A DNA stretch of 64,000 nt, taken from CAVTWH01 sp963850915. GTDB lineage: Bacteria > Actinomycetota > Actinomycetes > Mycobacteriales > Micromonosporaceae. The stretch is from positions 434,001 to 498,000 of the forward strand of contig CAWKND010000005.1 of the NCBI GenBank assembly GCA_963850915.1. The letters run 5' to 3'. A program made the translations under genes and the position numbers. The notes under the pieces were generated by a model that had not been told where the DNA came from, searched no databases, and was given only the letters and a program-made list of their open reading frames with translations. Each line of letters begins with the position of its first letter. Position 1 is the stretch's first letter. Of the stretch, positions 54,140-63,020 are shown in pieces.

Positions 54140-54596
54140 ACGGATTCTCTTTCTGGTTAGGCCCATCGGCACCTGGCGGGTGACATCCGGCCAGGCTGGC
54201 TTCCCGGACCGGTTCGGCGATCTGCAGTTCGAGCCTTTGTCCTCGACGCAACTACCTCGGAAACGACCCTGCGTGGTCGTAGCGGCCTGGCGAAGTAGCG
54301 GCGGCACGGGCGTCCGCTGCGGGCGGAACGATCCAGAACCCAGGTCTTGCCCGACGCCCGCCTAGCGTCCCTGGCCGCTGGCGTGCCGCGCCCGGTGGAG
54401 CGTACGAGGCCATTAGACCAGCCCACACGCACTCTCGTGGCTGAAGCGGACAAGATCCAGACACCGACAGCCTGAGCGGTACCGTCGACGTGGCGTCTGC
54501 GCTCAACCGTCAGTCAACGGTGCCCGATCGCGGAACACGGTGGCCCGGGTCGGCGCATGCTTAACGGAGGCAACGTACGTCAAGGGGGATCCGGTC
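54140..54596. other. 457-bp intergenic region between carbonic anhydrase and esterase
   Basis: The region between divergent genes holds both promoters. I see no conserved ORF, RNA or long palindrome. Composition is less GC-biased than the flanks. Confidence 0.4.
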
Positions 54597-55499
54597 ATGC
54601 CGAGCCAGGCAATGCAGGATGTGATCGATGCCGAGTGGGGCCGCCGCAATGGCGCAGTCGACCGCGGCGCCCCGTCACTGGAGGCGCAGCGCGCGGCGTT
54701 CGTACCCGCGGACCGCCTGTACCCGATACCCGACGACGTGGTTGTGACTGACGTTCTCGCATCCGGGGTACCGGGGCACTGGCTCGACGCCCCCGGAGTG
54801 GACACCACCCGGGTCCTTGTCTTTCTCCACGGCGGGGGCTACAAACTTGGATCACTGCGCAGCGACGGCGAGTTGGCCGCGCGGCTGGGCCGGGCCGCCG
54901 GGATGCGTGTGCTCTTCCTCGAATATCGCCTAGCCCCCGAGCATCCCTTCCCCGCCGCCATCGATGACGTGGTGGCGGCCTGGCATTGGCTCATCGCCGA
55001 GCAACACTTGAATCCACGCTCGACCGCGCTAGCCGGCGACTCGGCCGGTGGAGGACTCAGCCTCGCTCTGTTGCTGACGCTGCGAGATGCCCGCGCGGAG
55101 TTGCCGGCCGCAGCGGTGTTGATGTCGCCGACGGTGGACCTGACCGGCTCGGGCGCGTCCATGAGCGAGCGCGTCGACCAGGATCCGATCTCCACGCCTG
55201 CTTTGCTGCGTCAGTTGAGCGCCGACTACCTCGCCGGGGCCGATCCTAAGACGCCGCTGGCGTCACCACTGTTCGCCTCATTGACAGGTCTCCCCCCGCT
55301 GCTCGTGCAGGTAGGGACGGCTGACCTGCTACTCAGTGACTCCGAACGATTGGCAGCGGCGGCTACCGATGCCGGTGTTGAGGTATCGCTGCAGATCGGC
55401 GAAGGCCTGCCTCACGTGTACCAGAGCGCACTCGACACACCCGAAGCAGCCTCGGCTACCAGGCGGATCGGGGAGTTCCTGCGCATGCGGGTCCGCTGA
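54597..55499 (+). CDS. Alpha/beta hydrolase, hormone-sensitive lipase (HSL) family esterase
   Basis: A 300-residue esterase. The oxyanion-hole motif HGGG is in VLVFLHGGGYKLGSLRSD, the nucleophile Ser in ALAGDSAGGGLSLALLLTL (GDSAG), the catalytic Asp in PPLLVQVGTADLLLSDSE and the His in EGLPHVYQSALDTPEAA. This is the HSL-type family IV of bacterial esterases acting on short-chain esters. The ATG at 54597 follows AAGGGGGATC; a start 19 codons upstream is possible but has no ribosome site. It lies in the compositionally distinct segment and carries only four GTAC tetramers in 903 bases. Confidence 0.92.
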   Translation: MPSQAMQDVIDAEWGRRNGAVDRGAPSLEAQRAAFVPADRLYPIPDDVVVTDVLASGVPGHWLDAPGVDTTRVLVFLHGGGYKLGSLRSDGELAARLGRAAGMRVLFLEYRLAPEHPFPAAIDDVVAAWHWLIAEQHLNPRSTALAGDSAGGGLSLALLLTLRDARAELPAAAVLMSPTVDLTGSGASMSERVDQDPISTPALLRQLSADYLAGADPKTPLASPLFASLTGLPPLLVQVGTADLLLSDSERLAAAATDAGVEVSLQIGEGLPHVYQSALDTPEAASATRRIGEFLRMRVR

Positions 55500-55773
55500 C
55501 AACAACTGCCCGCGGCTTCCGTAGATCCACCTTCGACCGAGAATCTCGTGCCGAGCTGTGTAGCGAGCGGGCAAACGACCGTCGCGACATGCGGGTAGGG
55601 CTGCGCGTCGGCGTCATATGCGCGGGTCGTCGGAGGCGCGGTCGGCACGGTTCTGACCGCCTGGCTTACCAATTGATGGGCGAATGCTGTTCGCGCGACG
55701 CCGAGTTGACGACGGAGTCGATGTCCACCAGGTCATCGCCACCGAGGAAGCCGGCGACTTCAGCACCATGCCG

Positions 55774-55921
55774 GCCGGGGGTCACCGCGCCGATCGTCGG
55801 CGCCACCAAGGCACACCACCTGGAGGACGCGGTGGCGGCACTGGAGCTGGAGCTGTCCCCGGACGAGGTGGAGAAGCTGGAGAAGGGGTACGTGCCGCAC
55901 CCCGTACTCGGCTTCCAGTAG
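55774..55921 (+). pseudogene. 3' fragment of an aldo/keto reductase gene
   Basis: The end of this open frame reads RPGVTAPIVGATKAHHLEDA and continues to GYVPHPVLGFQ, about 84% identical to the last 50 residues of the aldo/keto reductase at 52316-53296. The rest of that protein, including all catalytic residues, is missing; the upstream in-frame sequence is unrelated. It is a remnant of a duplicate copy or of a second gene truncated by rearrangement. Confidence 0.75.
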
Positions 55922-55951
55922 CCCTACCCGTAGCGGGACGCCGGCCGGTGG

Positions 55952-56659
55952 TTATGCGCCGGTCGGCGTCAGGACGAAGTCCGGGTGCATGCCGCCGCGC
56001 TGCTTGATCGAGGCGGCGACCTTGTCCTTGGTGGCCTGGTCGACGGTGGGTACCTGGCTGGCGGCGAGCTCGTGAGCCTTGGCCCGGTAGCTGCCCCCGC
56101 TGGTACGGGTGAGGTCGAGGCGCAGCGCCATCAGGCCGGACGGGACGTTGATCAGCACGACGGCGCTGGCGTCGTCACTGCCGAACAGGTGTCCGGCGGT
56201 ACGCAGCTCCGTGCACTGGCCGAGCGTGCCGAGGTCGGCCCGGGACTGCCCGGCCGGCAGCAGGGCGCAGCCCTTGCCCTTGGCCCACGACGCATCGTTG
56301 GTGATCTTGGAGCCCTCAACCAGCCCCCCGATGACCAGCGCCAGCGCGACGGCGAGTACCGAGAGCACAATGATCAGTCCGCGCCGGCTGAGGCCGAGCG
56401 TGGTACCGCCCGCCGGCTTCCCGCCGTCTGCCTTGCCGTTGTTGCCCTTGGCGTTGTTGCCCTTGGTGTTGTTGCCCTTGGTGTTGTTGGGGTTCGTGTT
56501 GTTGGCGTTGGCCTTGGGGCGGGTGTTCTTGGCCGCGGTGGCCGGGCGGGCGGCAGGCTCGGCCTGCGGCTTGCCGGCTACGGGCTTGCCGGCTGCCGGC
56601 TTGCGGGCGGCGCCCTTGCTACCTGGGGGCTTGGGGGCTGCGGGGGTGGCGGCCGGCAT
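55952..56659 (-). CDS. Membrane-anchored protein with Lys/Asn/Gly repeat N-terminus
   Basis: A 235-residue protein not recognised by name. The first 80 residues are Pro/Ala/Lys-rich, then an Asn/Lys/Gly repeat (NTKGNNTKGNNAKGNNGK), coded by a 15-bp tandem repeat. One transmembrane helix follows (RGLIIVLSVLAVALALVIGG, about residues 93-112), then an extracellular domain of 120 residues (ASAVVLINVPSGLMALRLDL). This matches short secreted or anchored proteins whose N-terminus stays in the cytosol. The CAP-domain gene lies 14 bases upstream and is co-transcribed, so both may act at the cell surface. Confidence 0.7.
   Translation of the reverse strand: MPAATPAAPKPPGSKGAARKPAAGKPVAGKPQAEPAARPATAAKNTRPKANANNTNPNNTKGNNTKGNNAKGNNGKADGGKPAGGTTLGLSRRGLIIVLSVLAVALALVIGGLVEGSKITNDASWAKGKGCALLPAGQSRADLGTLGQCTELRTAGHLFGSDDASAVVLINVPSGLMALRLDLTRTSGGSYRAKAHELAASQVPTVDQATKDKVAASIKQRGGMHPDFVLTPTGA
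56443..56490. repeat. 15-bp tandem repeat inside the Asn/Lys/Gly coding region
   Basis: Copies of TTGTTGCCCTTGGTG follow each other with small changes over 48 bases and code for NTKGN units. The period keeps the reading frame. Confidence 0.7.
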
Positions 56660-56673
56660 AGGTGGGTGCTCCG

Positions 56674-57390
56674 TCAGTTGCTGAAGTCCTGGGTCAGCCA
56701 GACCTTACCCGACGAGTCCCGGATGACGTCGATCCCGACGTGGTGGAACGAGTTGCTCAGCAGGTTCTGCCGGTGACCGTCGTCCGGCGGCTTCTCGTTG
56801 TACATCGACGTGGTCAGCCCCTCGGCCGCGCTGATCAGCGCGGCCTGGGTGTTGGGGTGTGGACCGCTCCAGCCGACGTTCTCCCCGCAGCTGTTCCAGT
56901 GCACGCCTTGTGCGGTCATCCGCGCGCCGACACTGGCCTCGCCGGGGCACTGGTGGGACATCCCGCAGCCGCTGATCATCACCAGGTTGTGCTTGTGCGC
57001 GCTGGCGTTCAACCCGCTTAGCAGGGTGTACGCCGGCAGCCCGTTGTCGGCCCGGAGCTGGTTGATCTGGGCCAGCAGCTCGTTGACCACGGTGCTGTTC
57101 GCCGGCGGTACCGTCGGCGTTGTCGGTTTGGGGGTTGCCGGCTTGGTCGGCGCCGCGCTGCCGCCGCCTGGAGTCGACGGCTGGCCCGAGGCTGACGGAT
57201 CGGCGCCCGGGATGGTCGACGGGTCGGGTGCGGCCTGCAGCGCCACCTGCACGGAGCTGGTGTGCACCCGGTCGCTGCCGGCCCCGCCGCTGCTTCCCGA
57301 GGAGCCTGAGTCGTGCAGCAGGTACACCCCGCCGACCAGGAGTACGGCCAGGACGAGCGCTGAACTCAACACGTACGAAAGGCGGCGCAC
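56674..57390 (-). CDS. CAP domain-containing surface protein
   Basis: A 238-residue protein. A hydrophobic N-terminus (LSYVLSSALVLAVLLVGGVYLL) acts as signal anchor, then a long Ser/Gly/Pro/Thr linker up to about residue 100 (TKPATPKPTTPTVPPANSTV). The CAP (SCP/PR1) domain begins ELLAQINQLRADNGLPAYTL and carries the typical ASAHKHNLVM (His), SCGENVGWSG (Glu) and DDGHRQNLLSNSFHHVGI (second His), all four groups of the conserved cavity. CAP proteins bind lipids or act as secreted hydrolases; the bacterial role is unsettled. It is followed by the anchored-repeat protein 14 bases downstream. Confidence 0.9.
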   Translation of the reverse strand: MRRLSYVLSSALVLAVLLVGGVYLLHDSGSSGSSGGAGSDRVHTSSVQVALQAAPDPSTIPGADPSASGQPSTPGGGSAAPTKPATPKPTTPTVPPANSTVVNELLAQINQLRADNGLPAYTLLSGLNASAHKHNLVMISGCGMSHQCPGEASVGARMTAQGVHWNSCGENVGWSGPHPNTQAALISAAEGLTTSMYNEKPPDDGHRQNLLSNSFHHVGIDVIRDSSGKVWLTQDFSN

Positions 57391-57493
57391 CCGACCTACC
57401 GAACCAGAAGACAGGTATCCCCGTCAATGCGACGCCTCGACTCTGACCAGGTGCGACCGCCTGGTGACAGCCGGTCCCGCCCCACTCGAAAGT

Positions 57494-59236
57494 TCAGTGG
57501 GTCTGTTCCAGCCAGGAGGCGTGCAGCTTCGCGTAGATCGAGTCGATCTCGGTGACCAGCTGGGCGTGCGGTCCCCGCTGTACCACCACACCGCGGTCCA
57601 CCACGATCACCTCGTCGGCCGCCTCGGCGGTGGACAGCCGGTGCGCGATCGCGATGGTGGTACGTCCGCGGGTCACCGCGTCCAGGGTGCGCTGCAGGCG
57701 TACCTCGGTGGCCGGGTCGACAGCGCTGGTCGCCTCGTCGAGTACCAGCAGGTCCGGGTCGGCCACGTAGGCTCGGCACAGCGCGACCAGCTGCCGTTCG
57801 CCAACCGACAGCGCCTCACCGCGCTCGCCGACCGGCGTGGCCAGCCCGTCCGGCAGCCCGGCCACCCAGTCGGCGAGTCCCAGCTCGCAGAAGGCGGCAT
57901 CCACCTGCGCCTCGGTCAGCTCGGGCCGGGCGTAGCGGACGTTCGCCGCGATCGTGTCGTCGAACAGGAACCCGTCCTGCGGCACCATCACCACGCGCTG
58001 TCGCAGGCTGGCGAAGCTGACCTCGGTGAGCGGTACCCCGGCCAGGCGTACCTGCCCGCGACCCGGGTCCATCAGCCGGGTGAGCAGCTTGGCGAAGGTG
58101 GTCTTGCCGCTGCCGGTCTCGCCGACCACGGCCACCCGCCGGCCGGGCGCGATGGTCAGGTCGACGTCGCGCAGCACCTCGGGGCCGCCCGGGTAGGCGA
58201 AGCCCACGTCGTGGAAGCCCACGCCCAGCGCCCCGGCCGGCAGTTCACGTCCGGCGGTACCGGGGTCGGCCACATCCGGCTTCTGCTGCGCCACTTCCAG
58301 TACCCGTCGCCAGCCGGCGATCGCGTTCTGTGCCTCGTTGAGTACCTCGGTCGCGCTCTGTACCGGCTGGATGAACAGCGCCACCAGCAGCAGGAACGCG
58401 GTGAGCTGGCCGACCGACAGCTGCCCGCCGACGCCCAGGTAGACGCCGGCCACCACGACCAGTACCAGCGCGATGCCGGCCACCAGCTCGGCCAGCGAGA
58501 ACGCGGTCACGCTGGAGAGCTGCGCGCGCAGCTGGGCCCGCCGGTTGGCGGTGATGGTCCGGTCCAGCCGCTCGCCAGTACGCCCGGCCACCCCGTACGC
58601 CCGGATCACCGGCGCGCCGACGACGCTCTCGGCGACGGCGGAGAGCATCGCGCCGACCCGCTCGCGTACCTCGCCGTAGGCTACCGCCAGCCGCTTCTGG
58701 AACCAGCGCACGGACAGCACCAGCGGCGCGAACGCGGCGATCACCAGCAGCGTCAGCTGCCACGAGTAGATGAACATGACCACCCCGGTGACCAGCACCT
58801 GCGCTCCACTGACCAGCAGGACCACCCCGCCCCACTGCAGGAACAGGCTGATCTGGTCGACGTCCGAGGTCACCCGGGAGACCAGCGAGCCGCGCCGCTG
58901 GGCCTGCTGGTGCAGCATCGAAAGATCATGGATGTGCCGGAACGTGCGGGTGCGCAGGCCGGACAGGGCCGTCTCGCTGACGGTGTAGAGGCGGACATTC
59001 ATCCGGTACGCGCAGATCATGGTCACCAGCAGCATGCCGAACGCGAACGCCACGACGATGCCGAGGGTGTGCAGGTCGGGGCCGCCCGGGGCGCGCAGTC
59101 CGTGGTCCATGCCCTGCTGCACGGCGATCGGGATGGCCACCTTGCCCAGCGCGGCGACGAGCGCCAGCACGACTGTTCCGGCGAGCCCGCGGCGCAGTTC
59201 GGGGGAGAGCGACAGCCCTTGGCGCAGGGTACTCAC
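57494..59236 (-). CDS. ABC exporter, fused permease and ATPase (subunit 2)
   Basis: A 580-residue half-transporter. Six transmembrane helices lie in the first 315 residues (TVVLALVAALGKVAIPIAV to SVGQLTAFLLLVALFIQP). The ATPase has Walker A VAVVGETGSGKTTFAKL, the Q loop (VMVPQDGFLFDDT), a signature LSVGERQLVALCRAYV and Walker B LLVLDEATSAVD with the catalytic Glu. The first codon (GTG at 59236) overlaps the stop of the partner gene by four bases, so both subunits are co-translated. The pair would form a heterodimeric exporter of lipids, drugs or peptides; the substrate is unknown. Confidence 0.93.
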   Translation of the reverse strand: MSTLRQGLSLSPELRRGLAGTVVLALVAALGKVAIPIAVQQGMDHGLRAPGGPDLHTLGIVVAFAFGMLLVTMICAYRMNVRLYTVSETALSGLRTRTFRHIHDLSMLHQQAQRRGSLVSRVTSDVDQISLFLQWGGVVLLVSGAQVLVTGVVMFIYSWQLTLLVIAAFAPLVLSVRWFQKRLAVAYGEVRERVGAMLSAVAESVVGAPVIRAYGVAGRTGERLDRTITANRRAQLRAQLSSVTAFSLAELVAGIALVLVVVAGVYLGVGGQLSVGQLTAFLLLVALFIQPVQSATEVLNEAQNAIAGWRRVLEVAQQKPDVADPGTAGRELPAGALGVGFHDVGFAYPGGPEVLRDVDLTIAPGRRVAVVGETGSGKTTFAKLLTRLMDPGRGQVRLAGVPLTEVSFASLRQRVVMVPQDGFLFDDTIAANVRYARPELTEAQVDAAFCELGLADWVAGLPDGLATPVGERGEALSVGERQLVALCRAYVADPDLLVLDEATSAVDPATEVRLQRTLDAVTRGRTTIAIAHRLSTAEAADEVIVVDRGVVVQRGPHAQLVTEIDSIYAKLHASWLEQTH

Positions 59237-61071
59237 GCGTCCACCTCTTCCAGCTCCGCGAGTTCGGCGGCGGCCAGCTCGGCGTCGTGGTCGCGTTCGT
59301 ACGCGGTGACCAGGTCGGCGTAGCCCGGCACGGTACCCAGCAGTTCGGTGTGCGTACCCCGGGCCACCACCCGCCCGTGCTCCAGGTAGACCACCTCGTC
59401 GGCGAGCGCGATGGTGGCCCGCCGGTAGGCCACCACCAGGATCGAGCTGCCCTGACCAACCCCATCACCATCAGGGTCAGCGGCGGGGGCCCGCAGCGCG
59501 GCCAGGATCTGTGACTCCACGCGGGGGTCGACCGCGCTGGTGGCGTCGTCGAGGATGAGCAGCCGGGGCTGCCCGGCCAGTGCCCGGGCCAGCGTCAGGC
59601 GCTGGCGCTGCCCGCCGGAGAGCGAGGTACCCCGCTCGCCGACGGTGGTGGCGGTGCCCTCGGGCAGGCCGGCGACGAAGCCCTCGGCCGAGGCGAGCCG
59701 CAGTGCCCGGGCCACATCCACGTCGGTGATCTCCGGCCGGTCCAGGGCCACGTTGCCGTGCACGGTGTCGTCGAAGAGGAACGGAACCTGCGGTACCAGG
59801 CTGGCGCTGCGGGTGAGCGCGTCGGCGCGCAGGCACCGTACGTCGACTCCGTCCAGTGAAACGGTGCCGGCATCCGGGTCCATCAACCGCATGGCCAGCG
59901 CCGCGATGGTGGACTTGCCGGAGCCGGTCGGCCCGACCAGCGCGACGGTACGCCCGGCGGGAACCGTGAAGCTGACGTCGTGCAGTACGGGTGCGGCGTC
60001 GGGGTAGGCGAACCGTACGCCGTCGAAGCGCAGCGCCACCTTGTTGCGGGCCGGGCGCTCGCCGTCGCCGTAGGTCATGTCCCCGGTGGCGGTGAGTACC
60101 CGCTGCACCCGGTCCCAGCCGACCACGCTGCGGGGCAGTTCGCCGAGTACGTACCCGATCGAGCGCACCGGTACGGCCAGCACCGTGAACAGGAACGCGG
60201 CGCTGACCACGTCGGCGACCGACACGGCACCGGCCCGCAGCCGGTAACCACCGGCGAACAGGATGGCCAGCGTGCCAAGGCTCGGCAGCGCGTCGAGTAC
60301 CGGGTCGAACAGGCCGCGTACCCGGCCGACCGAGATCATCGCGTCGCGCAGTTCGTTGCTGCGCGCGCCGAAGCGGGCCGCCTCGGCGTCCTCCCGCCCC
60401 ATCGTCTTGACCACCAGCGCACCGTCGAAGCTCTCGTGCGCGATGGCGCTGACCTCGGCGCGCAGCTGCTGGGCGCGGGTGACCCGGGGGCTGGCGGCGC
60501 GTGAGTAGACCACGTTGACGACGAAGAGCGCCGGCAGGATGGCCACTCCGACCAGGGCCAGTACCCAGTCGGTGAGGAACAGGGCGAGGACGGCGCCGAT
60601 CAGCATGGCGGCGGTACCCACGGCGAGTGGCGTGGGCGCGAGCGGTCCCCAGGCGGCCTCGACATCGGCGTTCGCGTTGGACAGCAGCGTGCCGGTCTGG
60701 TGCTGGTGGTGCCAGCGCAGCGGCAGTTCGAGGTAGCGCCGGGTGACCAGGGTGCGGTACCGCGCCTGCATCTGGAACTGCATCGCGCCGGCGCCGATCC
60801 GGCGGGCGAACAGCCCGACCACCTTGCCCAGTGACACGGCGAGGATCGCGGCGGCCGCGATGAGTACCGCGGCCAGGTCTGCCCGGCCCCGGTCGATCGC
60901 GGGCGCGGCCACCTTGCCGATCACCTCGCCGGAGACGTAGGCCGAGGCGATGGTGAGCGCGCTGAACAGCGCGCTGCCCACCACCGCGATGGTGAACAGG
61001 CGCTTCTCCAGGCGTATTGCATGGCCGAGCACACGCAGGCCGCGCCGTAGCGCGGCTGGCCTTTCCGACAC
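59233..61071 (-). CDS. ABC exporter, fused permease and ATPase (subunit 1)
   Basis: A 612-residue half-transporter. Six transmembrane helices cover about residues 25-325 (TIAVVGSALFSALTIASAY, LAAVLIAAAAILAVSLGKV, TAAMLIGAVLALFLTDWVL). The ATPase has Walker A ALVGPTGSGKSTIAALA, LVPQVPFLFDDT, signature TSLSGGQRQRLTLARAL and Walker B RLLILDDATSAVD. Asp replaces the catalytic Glu after Walker B, the degenerate site typical of heterodimeric exporters, while the partner retains Glu. A GTG at 61071 starts the gene. A perfect CCTTA-TAAGG inverted repeat 38 bases upstream may be an operator. The subunits overlap by four bases. Confidence 0.93.
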   Translation of the reverse strand: MSERPAALRRGLRVLGHAIRLEKRLFTIAVVGSALFSALTIASAYVSGEVIGKVAAPAIDRGRADLAAVLIAAAAILAVSLGKVVGLFARRIGAGAMQFQMQARYRTLVTRRYLELPLRWHHQHQTGTLLSNANADVEAAWGPLAPTPLAVGTAAMLIGAVLALFLTDWVLALVGVAILPALFVVNVVYSRAASPRVTRAQQLRAEVSAIAHESFDGALVVKTMGREDAEAARFGARSNELRDAMISVGRVRGLFDPVLDALPSLGTLAILFAGGYRLRAGAVSVADVVSAAFLFTVLAVPVRSIGYVLGELPRSVVGWDRVQRVLTATGDMTYGDGERPARNKVALRFDGVRFAYPDAAPVLHDVSFTVPAGRTVALVGPTGSGKSTIAALAMRLMDPDAGTVSLDGVDVRCLRADALTRSASLVPQVPFLFDDTVHGNVALDRPEITDVDVARALRLASAEGFVAGLPEGTATTVGERGTSLSGGQRQRLTLARALAGQPRLLILDDATSAVDPRVESQILAALRAPAADPDGDGVGQGSSILVVAYRRATIALADEVVYLEHGRVVARGTHTELLGTVPGYADLVTAYERDHDAELAAAELAELEEVDA

Positions 61072-61108
61072 AGGTAGGGCCCCCGTCAGTACTGTTTTGC
61101 TTAGCGGT

Positions 61109-61123
61109 CCTTACTACTTAAGG
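61109..61123. promoter_or_regulatory. Inverted repeat upstream of the ABC exporter
   Basis: CCTTA (61109-61113) and TAAGG (61119-61123) are exact inverted arms with a 5-base spacer, in an AT-rich stretch 38 bases before the exporter's GTG. Its geometry matches the inverted repeat at 3845-3859 (5-base arms, 5-base spacer). Candidate operator or promoter element only. Confidence 0.35.
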
Positions 61124-61352
61124 GTGGTCGCCGCCGTTTGTCCCGCCGCTGTGGCGCAGTTCACACTGCGTTCACGTGACAACCCATCGTGCCTGGCTGG
61201 TGCCCGAGGGACGAGTGGGTTTCCGCCTGCCGGACACCAACCGAATCATGGCCGGCCGGTACGACAACCTTGTCTTGATCATCTATGACACAGGCCGGAC
61301 ATGGTGGAGGGCCGGACCGCCGCGGCGGCCCGACCCTCAGGTCGGTTACGGC

Positions 61353-61703
61353 TCAGTCGCGGGCGCGGCTGCGAGAGCGGCGGGTGGTACGCCGCCGCGG
61401 GCGCTCGTCGCCGCCCGCCAGCCGGGTGTAGGTGAGCACGTTGGCCAGGCCGACACCGACCACTGCCAGGCCGACCTGCAGCGCCAGCACGATCCAGTCC
61501 CAGTGCAGCTTCCACAGCCGTACCTCGTGGTGCCCGTCGATCTTCAGCCAGCGGGACAGGAACAGCCCGAGCAGCGCCGCCACCACCCCGACGCAGAACG
61601 TCGCGAAGATCCCGATGCGCTGCCGGCCGGGCAGTACCAGCCGCCCGAGCAGCCCGATCACCGCGCCCACCAGGATCGCGCTGAGAATGTCGCTCACCTG
61701 CAT
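61353..61703 (-). CDS. GlsB/YeaQ/YmgE-like small membrane protein
   Basis: A 116-residue protein with three hydrophobic helices. The first (DILSAILVGAVIGLLGRLVL) matches the GlsB/YeaQ/YmgE stress-membrane family, also called transglycosylase-associated, and its RLVLPGRQRIGIF follows the family pattern GR-x-x-P-G-x-Q. The second, FCVGVVAALLGLFLSRWL, and the third, WIVLALQVGLAVVGVGLANVL, follow, and the protein ends in a basic Arg-rich tail (RRRTTRRSRSRARD). AAGGGAGCAAC precedes the ATG at 61703. Function unknown; often stress-induced. Confidence 0.8.
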   Translation of the reverse strand: MQVSDILSAILVGAVIGLLGRLVLPGRQRIGIFATFCVGVVAALLGLFLSRWLKIDGHHEVRLWKLHWDWIVLALQVGLAVVGVGLANVLTYTRLAGGDERPRRRTTRRSRSRARD

Positions 61704-61797
61704 ATCCGTTGCTCCCTTCAGCCCCGATATATCGCCTCTCTCTTTCCAGATTCCGGTCAAGGTCAAACAACCGCAGGTCAGCCGGTACCGTGCGGGA

Positions 61798-62361
61798 GTG
61801 CGCGCGACTGTCTGGGTGGTCGCCGGCCCGCCCGGCGCCGGCAAGTCCACGGTGGCCGAACTCCTGCTGGCGCAGCTGGATCCGACCCCGGCACTGCTCG
61901 ACAAGGACACCCTCTACAACGGCTTCGTGGCGGCGCTGCTGGCCGCGTACGGCCGGGACTTCGGTGAGCGCGAAGGTCCCTGGTACGACGAGCACGTGAA
62001 GGTGCACGAGTACGCCGGCCTCACCGCGGCTGCCCGGCAGGTACGCGAGGCGGGGTGTCCGGTGCTGTTGTCCGCACCGTTCTCGGCGCAGCTCCACGAG
62101 CCGGGGCGCTGGGCCGAGTGGGTGGAGCAGCTGGGTGGCGACCCGGTACGCCTGCTGTGGGTACGCACCGACGAGGCGACGGTACGAACCCGGTTGGCAG
62201 CGCGGGGGCTGGCCCGGGACGCCGGCAAACTGGCCGATTTCGGCGCCTTCGCCACGGGGGTACGTCTCGGCGTCGTACCCGTCGCTCCCCACGCGACGGT
62301 CGACAACCGGCTGACCGCACAGGTACCCCTAGCCGATCAGGTTGCGGCCCTCGTGCGTTGA
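61798..62361 (+). CDS. P-loop kinase (zeta toxin/chloramphenicol phosphotransferase-like)
   Basis: A 187-residue P-loop kinase. Walker A is WVVAGPPGAGKSTVAELLL, followed by LLDKDTLYNGFVAALLAAYG with the catalytic Asp in the place typical of zeta toxin and chloramphenicol phosphotransferase, then GCPVLLSAPFSAQL and RLLWVRTDEATVRTRLAARG with the Arg lid. The GTG at 61798 starts directly with the P-loop strand. Such proteins phosphorylate small molecules. No antitoxin gene is next to it, so a toxin role is not supported. It is divergent from the YeaQ-like gene with 94 bases between starts. Confidence 0.8.
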   Translation: MRATVWVVAGPPGAGKSTVAELLLAQLDPTPALLDKDTLYNGFVAALLAAYGRDFGEREGPWYDEHVKVHEYAGLTAAARQVREAGCPVLLSAPFSAQLHEPGRWAEWVEQLGGDPVRLLWVRTDEATVRTRLAARGLARDAGKLADFGAFATGVRLGVVPVAPHATVDNRLTAQVPLADQVAALVR

Positions 62362-62425
62362 TTCCGCCTGGCAAGGTCGAGGGCAACGAAACGGATCTGC
62401 TGGTGATGGCCCAGGCGCCTCGGAA

Positions 62426-62800
62426 TCAGGGTGCGCCGCCCGCGAGGTACTGGGTGAGACTGTTGTCCTTCTCGCGAAGTATCAGCACGAGGGTACACGT
62501 CGAGACAGGTAGCGATTTGTACTCGTCGTCCAACGGCGTCTGCGCATACACCGGCCAGCCCCCAGGTTCGACTTCCATGACTTTGGGGTACCTCCAACCC
62601 GTGGGCCAGCCGTCCAGAGTTACCCCGCGGTCATAGTTGCGGTCGCAATAATGGATCGCCGGAGGGGGGCGCCACCACGCAAAGGTGCGATACCTCCACC
62701 GGTAGTACGCAAGCCATGAACTCGGAATGACCGTGGCAAGCAATAGCAAACAAATCGCGGCCATGCTAAGACTGCGCCGTGACACTCTCGGCACCTTCAT
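62426..62800 (-). CDS. Hypothetical secreted or anchored protein
   Basis: Not recognised. From the ATG at 62800 (GACGAGGGAC in front) a 124-residue protein has a signal or anchor helix (SMAAICLLLLATVIPSSWLA) and a Trp/Tyr-rich ectodomain (YYRWRYRTFAWWRPPPAIHY, CDRNYDRGVTLDGWPTGWRY). The base composition is less GC-rich and less third-position-biased than its neighbours, as in the segment 53.3-55.8 kb, so it may be acquired. Confidence 0.6.
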   Translation of the reverse strand: MKVPRVSRRSLSMAAICLLLLATVIPSSWLAYYRWRYRTFAWWRPPPAIHYCDRNYDRGVTLDGWPTGWRYPKVMEVEPGGWPVYAQTPLDDEYKSLPVSTCTLVLILREKDNSLTQYLAGGAP

Positions 62801-63020
62801 GTCCCTCGTCCATTCGGTGACAGGGGTACTTTGACTAGCCGTTGTCGAGCGGCTGGGTATTAGTGCGCGTAAAGCGGCCGGTTGTGCGCCTGACTCCACC
62901 GACGCGGACGCCGCGGTGCCAGAGGGCACGCGACTGGCGGGTCGAGTCGGAGCTACACGCGGCGTCGATGCAAATAGCCGAGCACCTCGCGGTCGCATGG
63001 TAGCCGGTGAGCGACCCGGT

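Noticed and set aside
61798..62361. Zeta-type toxin-antitoxin module.
   Set aside because: No epsilon-like or other small antitoxin gene beside it; the P-loop kinase fold alone does not show toxicity.
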